Made by a program: the position numbers and the translations under genes. Shown here piece after piece: positions 21,134 to 33,100 of a stretch of 62,000 nucleotides of DNA (positions within the stretch are counted from its first letter, which is position 1; the number at the start of each line of letters is the position of its first letter). Source of the DNA: Mesostigma viride (lineage: Eukaryota; Streptophyta; Mesostigmatophyceae; Mesostigmatales; Mesostigmataceae); NCBI GenBank assembly GCA_009746045.1, contig RPFO01000114.1:1385104-1447103 (forward strand). Reading direction: 5' to 3'. The notes below the pieces were generated by a model. It saw only the letters and a list, made by a program, of their open reading frames with translations, was not told the origin of the DNA and did not search any database.

Positions 21134-24100
21134 GTATATCCTATTCTCCTATTTTTGGTGTTATTATGGCTCCCATCTCCTTTTGCTCTTACTTGTTCTT
21201 ATTAACTCTTATTGGTTCTTGATGCATGCCACATATTAGTATAGGGACAGGTAGTTGGAGCCATCGCTAGGCTGCTCCACGGTGTTTCTGGGCTGGGAGT
21301 GCTGGAGAGTTCTAGTTTATTGCAAGAAGGCATTCTGGCTGCCTAGATTGTTGTCAGCTGTCGCAGGTGCCTATCAGCGGGTACGGGGAGGCCTGGCGGC
21401 GACGGGCTCATGGTGCGCGACGGGCTCATGGTGCGCGAGGGTCGCATCGTCGCAGCTGCCTCCAACACCATGTTTCTGATGCTGCTGACGGCGTTCCTCT
21501 GGTTCCTGCGCAGGCGGAGGAGGCCGACCTGAAGCAATGGGCGGAGGACGACTACCTTGCCAGGGTAAGCCTGCTGTCTGCATCAAGGTGTGGATGTTTC
21601 AGATGATGGGTAAGTTTGTGTGTGAGATATGCTTGTTGCTCGGGCACCCTGGTTGCCTGCATCAAGGTATGGGCATAGGTTGGGGGAGGGTGCTCGCGCC
21701 CACGAACCATCACCCATTCAATCCTGATAAATCAAAACGACCCTGCAGAAAAGCCGCTTGCTAAGGTGGCCTACAAAGGTATTTGAAAAGGCGGACTGTT
21801 TTTAGCTGTCAGAGGTTATCTACCATGGTGATATCTTAACGGGATTAATGGCGTGCTTCCGTTGCTCATGCGCGCTCCTGCTGCCCCCCGCATCCGCATG
21901 ATTGCTAGCATGACATCACCACTGTGACACTGTCTTCGTGGCATCACAGTCATCAATAATTCGTCTTGATGGCATCGTCATGACATCATCATGGCCATGT
22001 CCGCCTCCCCCCTCTGCCTCGCCCCCCCGCCCCCCGCCCACATGCTGCTGGTAGTGACTTCCATGTGTGTTTGTGCGTGTGCGCGCGCACCTGCCCCCAC
22101 CCCCTCCACCCCCTCTGCCTCCAGACACCCGTCGCCCACGTGATGCTGGTCGTGCATGGCATCGGGCAGACGGTCAAGAATGCGGATATTGTCAAGGAGG
22201 TGGCCATGCTGCGCCGCACGTACGCCTCGGTGGCGGCGTCCCATTTGTCGGAGCATCAGAAGAATGCGCAGCGTGTGGAGATAGTGCCCGTGCAGGTGGG
22301 GGGTGGCAGAACACAGAGTAGGGGGAATAGGAGCAGAGAATAGAGGTTGTAGGCGTGCAGTGCGTGGTGATTGTGCCCGTGCAGGTGACGGATGACAGAA
22401 CACGGAGTGGGGGGAACAGGGAATTTAGAATAAGGAGTGAGGAAGAGGGAATAGGGAATACAGAGTCTAGAGAATAGGTAATATAGATCAAGGAGTAAAG
22501 AGCAGGGACAGGGAAAACAGAGTAAAGAGAACAGGGAATATAGAATAAGGAGCGAGGAATAGAGAAAACACGTTAAGGGCAAACAGCGTGTGGAGATTGT
22601 GCCCTAACCGTGTCAGTAATAGGCGGGCAGTACACTAGTACATGATGGAGGATACACTTTGGAGGATGCACTCGTTCAAGTTGGAGGATGCACTCGTTCA
22701 AGTTGGAGGATGCACTCGTTCAAGTTGGAGGATGCACTCGTTCGTGGTGGAGGATGCACTCGTTCGTGGTGGAGGATGCACTCGTTCAAGTTGGAGGATG
22801 CACTCGTTCAAGTTGGAGGATGCACTCGTTCTTATTATAAAGGGGCAGTAGGAGCGGTGCCGGAGACCGGCGAGGAGTGTAGGATGGAACGGTAAGGCAA
22901 GCCGATAGCACATGTCAGTGCCGATAGAGCTGGCACCGTCGCGGGTGGTGCGTCACTGGTGATTAGCGCTAAGATGAGCTGCAGGTTGATTGACAAAGCG
23001 CAAGGAAAGGGAGGACATCAATATTGATCTCTTGTGGCATGATGTGGGATATTATGATGAAATGGATGCGCGGGTTCAGGTCTAAGCATAGAAACAAGAG
23101 GAAAGATGCGGAGGCACAGCAGGCGACCATGCAGGGTGTGGTATGCTCAATGGCAGGGGAATAGGAGCGTTTCCCCCCGGATACTGTGGCTGAACCTAAC
23201 CCCCAAACCCCAGGACCTTAAACTCAACGCTTATGCCCCCAAAGCGAAACCCTAAACAAGGAGGCTGAATTTCCTGTTCTACTTGCCATGGCCATCCACT
23301 CGCCTATTGGCTGGCCTTCGCACCCCCAGTGGCGCAAGACCCTGTCCCTGGACGCCGACATCCTGCTGGAGAACATCACCCTGGAGGGCGTCCGGTCACT
23401 ACGCGAGCTGCTGAACGCGACGGTGGTGGACGTGCTCTACTACATGAGCCCACGGCACTGCCAGGAGATTGCCAACTCGGTGAGGGCTTGATTATAGGTT
23501 TGAATAGGGATGCGGCGACTCTGCCAGGAGATCGCCAACTCGGTAAGGGCTTCACTGATTGCACCAAGAATGTAGACACACTGACACAGTCTATGCAAGT
23601 TCGGTAAAAGACCATTCCCATCCTTTGCTGGCCCCTTAGCAATGGGCCCTCCTTGTTTCCCTGGAGCTGTGCTGGGCGAAATCATTCTATTCCGTATTTG
23701 TGTACTTGACAGAGCGGGCGCATCTCGTGCCTGTGGAAATGGCACGGCGGTGACACGGACTGGCAATAGATCGCTGCTGTGGTTGGTGGCATCGCACCAG
23801 GATAAAGTTTTATGGCGCCTGATGCGGTTGCAATTCGCGCATGTGTTAGTACCTTGGCCGCTGCAGCAGGGGAGCCATCAGGGCGTCACTGCATGGCTGT
23901 GTCTTTGCTTTGATTCCAGTGACGTGCGTGTTTGTTCTGGCAAATGTTCTTTTCGCATCGCCTAGGCTGCGAGCGTGATCATCGTCGCACACAGACCAGG
24001 TGCTGGTGGGAGACATGCCCTACCCGCCCATGCCCTACCCGCCCATGCCCTACCCGCCCATGCCCTACCCGCCCATGCCCTACCCGCGCATGCCCTACCC

Positions 24101-27100
24101 GCCTAGCGCTAGCAGGGTGTTACAAGGGCGTTATAAGGGCGTTGATTGGGCGGTATAATGCGCTACAAAGGCGTTAAAAGGGCACTACAAAAGGCGTTGA
24201 AAGGGCATTGTCACCCCGCAGGAGCTTGCACGCCCTGTCTATTATTTGGAACAGTGCTGCTGCTGTTAACCAACGCCGACGTTGTTCATCCATTCGTTCC
24301 ATCTGCCAGGCAACGGGAACATCAACAGTGCGCCATGTGCCACCTGGCCCTTCGGTGCTCATTGGTCCGTCCTTGTCTGTCTCCCGTGTAATATAGTAAG
24401 GCTGAAGTCCTTGTCTTTGTCCCGTTTGACAGATGCTACAGGGTCCATGTCTGTCCACCTTTCGACATAGTCAGGGTAAAGTCAATTCCCCACTGCCCGC
24501 TACGTCGCTGTGCCCTTGCTGCTCTGCCACCTGGCACGTTCGCAGGTCACGACGAGCCTCAACAAGGTCTTTGGCACCTTCAAGCGCATCAACCCGACCT
24601 TTGACGGCAAGGTGGGGGCCCCACGATGAGGGTTTCTTAGGGCGCCGTGTTGGACATGTGTCGAACCCCTTCTCTTGCAACGGGCGGTTGGTCTGCCATC
24701 GCCTGCCATGATCGTACCGGTTGGCTCCGTCTTAATAAAGGGGCTACTAACTACTTTGCGTAGGTGCAACAGACAGTGGGAATAAAGATGGTGCATGGCT
24801 TGGGTCAGTTGGGTGGCATTGAAGCAAATATTGTTGGTTGTGATCGGCGGCCAAGGAGTTGACTGATCTGTCTTTGATGGTTGATCGTTGGTGGTAGCAA
24901 CCACCCTAAGCAGACCCTCCAGACTACTGACCCTCCAGACTACTATATCTTCTTGCCGCCTGTCTTGGATGGGTGGCAACCTCTTGCGCCTCTGTCTCCA
25001 ATTCTTCAGGTGTCGATACTCACGCATTTATTGCTGTCAATTGTCACCATCCCTTGCTTCGCCCGACAGGTGTCGATATTCGGGCACTCCCTGGGCAGCG
25101 TGCTCGTTTACGACATCTTATGCCATCAGCTGCGACATGACAGCACAGGGGAGCCAGCAGCCACGACCATCGCAGCAGCGAGTACTGCCGGTCCGGGCAC
25201 ATCATCGGCCGCAAGGGAAGGTGCGGCGGCAAGCAGTGCTCAGCCCGGGCCTTCGCTGGATGCGTTTGAGGACCGCGATGAGGACGGCGGCGCGGTGGGG
25301 CCCTACGACGGCTTGACGTGGGGCGGGTTTGCGGGTGGGCCGGAGCGCCGGCAGTCCTGGCATACGTCGCATGCAGCGGAGGAGGAACCCGTGATGGATG
25401 CGGCCACGCAGATGGAGCGGCTGCAGCAGCAGGTGCGCTGATGTCAGCGTGTGGGGTGGGATGTGTGCTGCGGATGTCGTTCAGTACATGATGTCGATGT
25501 CAGCTTCTGTTTGGAACCAGATTGCTGCCAGCTTGAGTATTGGCAGGAGGCATTGGGCAGCTTCAGTACACAAGATTGTGGGAAGGGACAAAGAACGCGG
25601 ATCAACAAGGGCATGCGACAGGATGCCGGTGCTCCGTGAACGACTTTTTTACCAGATTGTTTGCCACGTACTTGCTTGCTTACTTGCTTAGCAATTACCT
25701 ACTGTTATATTGCTTGCTGAGTCGAAAGTATAGGACGAGCCCCTGTAGTTACTTCAGAGGCAAGCTTAAGCAATATTGATAAAAGGCAATTAGGCATGCT
25801 GAGGCTGTCTACGAGCGATGCGCGTGCCCGCATTTTGACAACCAAGCCACTTATTGTCATGCCCTAATCAATGAGCCTTCACTGTGGACAGCGCTGCCCT
25901 TATGTGTGTCAGGCAGGTGAGACACGACCAGATGACCCATGCAGGCGCAGCGATCGGGTTGGGGCCAGCAAGATTAAGTAGTGTGTGCCACACAATAGCT
26001 ATCATCCTTTTTATTCGCACGGGCTTTCTGGCAAAGCTGTCCATAATGCTTTGGACAGTCGCAGTTCACAACCAAGTTGTGCTTAATGGACCACAGGCAG
26101 TGGAGCAAATTTTACAGCGGAATATTGTAAAGCCAGACGGACTGCCTTCACCTCTCTGTCCTATTGTGTGTGAGTCCCGGTAATTGCTATTGAAAAATGA
26201 CCCTACCTGTTGCACCCTATCTATTGCGAGGCCCTGCACCGTGGTATCTACAAAGTCTTCTCGTGTGCTCTGCTGGAGATTGCTGGCTGGTCTCATGGGT
26301 GACTACCATGCATTGCTGTGCGCCATTCCTTGGGCCATGCCCCACATGGTTGGGGGGTTTTCCCTCACCTCGCATCACATGGCCCGGCCCCTCGCATGGA
26401 GGACAGATGGCGGCGCTGCAGCTGCGTATGGACGCCATCAAGCAGCAGCAGGCGCGGCACGGCCAACAGGAGCATCAGCAGCAGGCGCCGCCAGGGGGCG
26501 CGCCAGGATCGGAGGCAGCGCGGGAGGACGGCCAGCAGGCCGTGGCGGAGGCGGAAGCCAGCTCGAGGAAAGGGCGGCATCGGCGCGTGGAGATCAACAT
26601 ACACTACCACGAGCTGGATTTCAAGGCAAGGCTGTGGCGTCCGGAGTTACTATGCCTTTGTAGTATCATAGCCATGAATATTGTATGTATTTTTAATTCA
26701 TAAATTTCAGCTAAATTAAGGTTGTTATTTCTGATAGCGGCCTCTGTGGTTCCAACCGGCTATCTTTATGCTCCCCCCCCCCCCCCTGTCTGACCATGTG
26801 GTTGTTGGGATGGTGTCGCATTCCCATTATCTGATAAACTTTGACTGGTGTTGTTAGCTATTGTGTTATTAATCAGTTCCTTGTCCAGTTGGCCCATTCC
26901 GGGCCACCACCTTCTTACACCCTCCCCCCCCCCCCCCCCCCCCCCCCCCTTGTGGCCTCCGCCATTCCCCGCCCCTGCCCCCCCTGATACCATGGGCGCC
27001 ACCCCCCACTTTCCCGGGCCCATCATTGGCCTTGCCTCCTGTTTTTTCTTGGTTTGTAGGACCAAGTGTGCACGGCTTGTATGGCCTTGCCCAAGCCTCA

Positions 27101-30100
27101 TGGCCTCGACCCTGCAGTCTCCTTCATCACTCTTCCCTTTGCCCTACATTTGAACCCGCGATATCTTTAACTCAAGGATAGACACTTATCTTCCAGTGGG
27201 CCGACCTCGGTTGACCAGCCTACCGTATTGCCCAAAACGGTTTCCCAAACACGGGTAATGTAGTGTCACTGGCCGCGGCTTTGCCCTCAATTTGTTCCCT
27301 TTGCCACATTTCGTGTTTCCGTTTTCCTTGCTGCCGCGTTTCCTTCCAGCAGGCGGGCACCTCTTTGCTAATGCGCCAACAGGTGGCCACTAGGCTCTAT
27401 CCGCGGCGTGTGGCTGACCGTGCGATGCCCTGTCTCCCTTGGCGTTTCTTCTGCGAACTGCGTTCTTGTTGCGACAGGTGGACACCTTCTTCTCGGTCGG
27501 GTCCCCCCTGGGGATGTTCCTGGTGTTGCGAGGGTGGTCCCCCGAGCGCGTTCTGGGTGCGTGCGCGCACAAAAGGCTCTGTGTGTGGGGGGGTTGATGA
27601 CTTCCTACCATGGGAGTATGGCAGCGACAACCGCGATGGATGGGGGGTGGGGGGTACGAGGAGACAAGGGAGGAGGGCAAGGGCAAGGGTATGGGGAGCT
27701 TGGGAGGGACAGGATATTTATTGTATGAGATGGACAAGGGGCAGATGGGAGGATGCGGGGGGCAAGGATGTGCTATGGTGTAAGGATTGGAGGCATGGGG
27801 GGCAAGGCGGGGGGGGGGGGGGGGGAAATGGAACGGGATGGACCAGAGGAATGATATGGCAAAATATAATACTACAACAGTATGGTAATCTATTAAATAT
27901 ATTACTACAACAGTATGGTAATCTATTAAATATAATACTACAACAGTATGGTAATCTATTAAAGATAATACTACAACAGTATGGTAATCTATTAAATATA
28001 TTACTACAACAGTAAGGTAATCTATTAAATATAATACTACAACAGTACGGTAATCTATTAAATATAATACTACAATAGTATGGTAACTGATTAAATATAG
28101 TACTACAACAACAGTATGGTAATCGTGGTATTTAATAATATAATGATAAGGCATGTCCCTCACGATACCAGCCACGGTTAGAGGCCCAGGTTCGGCGGGG
28201 ATGGGCGGACAGCTGTGGCCGTGGTACACGAGGCTGCCTATTCCGGGGGTGGAATGCTTCGATGATGTTGCGGATGCTGCCCTCGCTGCCCTTGCTGCCC
28301 TCGCTGCCCTTGCTGCCCCTGCTGCCCTTGCTGCCCTCGCTGCCCTTGCTGCCCTTGCTGCCCTTGCTGCCCTTGCTGCCCTCGCTGCCCTCGCTGCCCT
28401 CGCTGCCCTCGCTGCCCTCGCTGTCCTCGCTGCCCTTGCTGCCCTCGCTGCCCTTGCTGCCCTCGCTGCCCTCGCTGCCCTTGCTGCCCTTGCTGCCCTT
28501 GCTGCCCTTGCTGCCCTTGCTGCCCTTGCTGCCCTTGCTGCCCTTGCTGCCCTTGCTGCCCTTGCTGCCCTTGCTGCCCTTGCTGCCCTTGCTGCCCATG
28601 CTGCCCTTGCTGCCCTTGCTGCCCTTGCTGCCCTTGCTGCCCTTGCTGCCCTTGCTGCCCTTGCTGCCCTTGCTGCCCTTGCTGCCCTTGCTGCCCTTGC
28701 TGCCCTTGCTGCCCTTGCTGCCCTTGCTGCCCTTGCTGCCCTTGCTGCCCTTGCTGCCCTTGCTGCCCTTGCTGCCCTTGCTGCCCTTGCTGCCCTTGCT
28801 GCCCTTGCTGCACTCGCTGCACTCGCTGCACTCGCTGCACTCGCTGCCCTCGCTGCCCTCGCTGCCCTCGCTGCCCTCGCTGCCCTCGCTGCCCTCGCTG
28901 CCCTCGCTGCCCTCGCTGCCCTCGCTGCCCTCGCTGCCCTCGCTGCCCTCGCTGCCCTCGCTGCCCTTGCTGCCCTCGCTGCCCTCGCTGCCCTCGCTGC
29001 CCTCGCTGCCCTCGCTGCCCTCGCTGCCCTTGCTGCCCTTGCTGCCCTTGCTGCCCTTGCTGCCCTTGCTGCCCTTGCTGCCCTTGCTGCCCTTGTTGCC
29101 CTTGCTGCCCTTGCTGCCCTTGCTGCCCTTGCTGCCCTTGCTGCCCTTGCTGCCCTTGCTGCCCTTGCTGCCCTTGCTGCCCTTGCTGCCCTTGCTGCCC
29201 TTGCTGCCCTTGCTGCCCTTGCTGCCCTTGCTGCCCTTGCTGCCCTCGCTGCCCTTGCTGCCCTTGCTGCCCTTGCTGTTCTCGCTGCCCTCGCTGCCCT
29301 TGCTGCCCTTGCTGCCCTTGCTGCCCTTGCTGTTCTCGCTGCCCTTGCTGCCCTTGCTGCCCTTGCTGCCCTTGCTGCCCTTGCTGCCCTTGCTGCCCTT
29401 GCTGCCCTTGCTGCCCTTGCTGCCCTTGCTGCCCTTGCTGCCCTTGCTGCCCTTGCTGCCCTTGCTGCCCTTGCTGCCCTTGCTGCCCTTGCTGCCCTTG
29501 CTGCCCTTGCTGCCCTTGCTGCCCTTGCTGTTCTCGCTGCCCTCGCTGCCCTTGCTGTCCTTGTTATGGCGCTCCCTGCATGCCTCAACACAACTTGTGT
29601 GTGGGTTTCAATGCCCCAACACTAGGCGGGTCGTCCACAGCAGCCCCCCTCAGCCCGGGCGCGTCCGAGGAGTACCTGCCCTCCGTACGGCGCGTCATCA
29701 ACCTGTTCCACCCACACGACCCGGTCGCGTACCGGTGAGCGCGCGGGGTGGTGGTGGTGGTGGTGGTGGCAGGATTATGATCGCATGGGTGAATGGGTGC
29801 TGGCGTGGTAGCATATGGTAGCGGCGGTGCGTGGGTGCCGTCGCGCTGGTACATGCTAGCATGGGTGCGTGGGTGGCGGCGGCTTGCTAGCACTGTTGCA
29901 TGGGGGCTGGCGTGCTGCGAGGAGTGTTTGTGGTCCAATATGGCGATCATAATAAACGCCTCTCCTTGATCCTTCCCTTTTCATGTGAGGGAAAGCCGCT
30001 GCCGTGCATGATTCTGTGGCTCCACGCGACAGCCACACGACAAGCAACACATTTTAGAATTTGGGGGGGCTTTCCCGTGATGTTGGGTACGCTTGTCCAT

Positions 30101-33100
30101 AGTCTTGCCCTGGACGCCGTCCCTGCCTTCCCATCCTGGTGTGCGCTCATGCCTCACATACTACTATCCCTCTTCTCATTGGGTGCTACAAGTGTTCGCA
30201 CCGGTCCCGTGCACGCGGCATGCAGGTGAGCACCGCGGGAACTACGGAATGCCGTTCACCTGGAAGTGTGCTAGCAGCTAGCATACTCTCAGATCAAGGG
30301 TTGGCCCTCGCCGTGCCTGCATGGCATGCGGATTGGTCCCATGGGCATGCCGTGCCCTTAGGGCAGACGGTGCTGTCACCCGTGTCACCCGTACACCGTC
30401 GCATAGCATTACCCTTTGCACTTGAGTGGTTTAAGCCGTATTCGCTTGCATTCGTGGTTGCAAAACCGTCACGGCGGCGTGCAGGCTGGAGCCCTTGATC
30501 TCTGGGGAACTGGGCAAGCTCAAACCGGAGAAGGTGATCAGCGCAGGGAGCAAGCATGTGCAGATCGGGCCCAAGGTGAGCGCCTGCTCTGTGCTTCCAT
30601 GGCGACCCTGATGGGGCTGCCGTCTCTCATTTTCCTGTCACCGTCCTTAGCGTTGTTGTATGAGAAAGGCATTTAGAAGGTACCATGAAGCAAAGCACTG
30701 CACTCTTCTGGCGAACAGTGCAGCTGTGGGTCGTGAAGCCGTTAACCATACTAAGTTTAGAGTTTAAGAAAGTATAGCCTGGACCTAGTTCCTGATGTCC
30801 CTGTCTTTGTTTTGCATGCCCTTTGTGTGGACGTGCTGCTGGCAGATCGTCCCCAAGCCGCCCCCCCCACAAGCAGCACCGCCACCTGGCACTGCGGGCG
30901 AGGTGAAGAGGAGCCTCCGATCTGCCAAGGTGAGCGGGCCGGCCGATGTGTACCATCACGAATGGTGGCCAAGGTGAGCGGACTGGACCGGCCAATTTAT
31001 GCCAATTACAAATGATAGCTGGCATGAAATACCACTGGACACCAGATGGTAAGCTGGTCAATAGCAGGAGAGTGGAGCCCCGACCACGGCCAGGCCGCCA
31101 GGGTCTTCATGGCTACCAGTTATCTAAATAATATCCGAGCCTTTTTGCCACTGCGGCACTTACGTTCCGAATATTATTTATGCTGGCAAGAATAACTCGC
31201 CAGCGTCCTTTGCGCTGGCGAGTTATTCTTGCCGGCATAAATATTTGGAACTTCAGTGCCGCAGTGGCACAAAGGTTCCGATTTGATTTCGCTAACTCTA
31301 CCCGAGTCACGTGGGCTGCCAGAGCTACAGGACTTGTTTTGACCAGCTTGTGTGCGATCGGGTGAGCTCACCTGCTTCGCCAATCTGCACCGTCACGGTG
31401 TATGTGGTAGCGCTCGGGTAGGTCGTAGGCGTTGCAAGGGCACGCTGAAGGAGTTGGGCTCCATCGCTCTAGTCCAAGCGGTGCTGCAGGCCTGGCTGGG
31501 GGTGTCTGACCAAAGGGGGCTGGCTTGGTCAGACTGGCACGGACGATGTAGAACTTGTGAAGAGCCTGGGGGGGCGTCATGGGCCCATGGGCTGTTGGGC
31601 AGGTAACACCAGGGGCGATGTTGCTGGACATTCAACTGCTGCGACGGATGCGATGTGCTGCTCGGGCTCCTGCGTCGCCACATGGATGCATCCACAGCAT
31701 GGGACGTAACCTTTTCTTGTCTTCTCTTTGGGACGTGCCTTGGGATTGAGCCTTTTCCTGTCTTCCTTCCGGAGCGTATGCATTTCACGGTCATCCTTCC
31801 CCTTTGATGACAAGAGGAAATTCTTGATGATCAAGTGCTGTGCATACCAATTGTTGACAGCATTTCTTGCGTGTCTGCGATGGCTGCCTTCGGCCCTCGC
31901 AGCGGAGCCTCACGGCCGCCCTGTTCAAGCGGACGTCCGACGGTACGTTGAAACATCGTATGTTCGTTGTACATCGGCATCTGGCGATCAGCGCCACACT
32001 CCTCATGTGGCCATTGGGGCCGTGCTCATGGGGCCTTTGGGGCTGTTCTCATGTGGCTATTGGGGCCGTGCTCATGGGGCTATTGGGGCCGTTCTCATGG
32101 GGCTCTTGGGGCCGTGCTCATGTGGCTATTAGGGCCGTGCTCATGTGGCTATTAGGGCCGTGCTCATGCTGTGTACAGGGACATCTTGTTCCAGCGCGTG
32201 TCCGACGGTACCGGTGGGGTATGCTGTCATGGTGTGAGGATTAGTCGACACTTGGCAGCGTGGGCATGAAACGTGGTACCGCGTTCATCTTCATTTCTTA
32301 CGGCGAGTAAGGGAGTAACCTATCTTCTTTTTCTTACTGCAATCTTCTAATACTACTAGCTTCGTATCGTCTTGTCTACTAGTAAGGGAGTAGCCCATCT
32401 TCGTTTTCTTACTGCTATCTTCTAATACTACTAGCTTCGTGTCTTCTTGCCTACTGGTACTAGTTTACTGTCTTCTTGTCAATATATGTTAGTGGCCAGT
32501 ACCAGGCTACCTGCACGCCCATACCCTGGCCCAGACCCTGCCCCATACCTGCACGCCCGTGCCCTGCCCCCAATCATAAGTCCATGGTCCCCTGCCACGA
32601 CGCGTGCTCAGCGGACACCATGGCCGCCTTTTCATGCAAGGGGATGGCTCTACAGGAATGCCTGGCTGCGTGGATGGCGGGCTTGTACCTGTTAATGCTG
32701 GGGTCCTGTCTAACTGTCCAAGCGAACTCCCTCACGTGTAGTGTGCCTCGGTCGTGCGCCCTTCCCTGTTCCTCCACCAGTCTATCTCACGTTGCAGCTC
32801 CGTCGCTCTCGATTCATCGTCCATCACGTTGCAGCTCCGTCGCTCTCCATTCATCGTCCATCACGTTGCAGCTCCGTCGCTCTCGATTCATCGTCCATCA
32901 CGTTGCAGCTCCGTCGCTCTCCATTCATCGTCCATCACGTTGCAGCTCCGTCGCTCTCGATCCATCGTCCATCACGTTGCAGCTCCGTCGCTCTCCATTC
33001 ATCGTCCATCACGTTGCAGCTCCGTCGCTCTCGATCCATCGTCCATCACGTTGCAGCTCCGTCGCTCTCGATCCATCGTCCATCACGTTGCAGCTCCGTC

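Noticed and set aside
21367-21606. Longer exon D starting near 21367
   Set aside because: Frame is open, but the upstream part is not shared with paralog 2 and contains a local duplication; kept only as an alternative.
27390-29625. Very long open frames (up to 733 and 519 codons) on both strands
   Set aside because: They translate a 9-bp satellite (ARA, LAL, LPL, QGQ and KGS repeats); a period divisible by three keeps all frames open. They overlap exon K and its intron.
32171-32212. Possible additional exon resembling exon N
   Set aside because: Adding it breaks the phase of the following exon; better explained as an echo of exon N.
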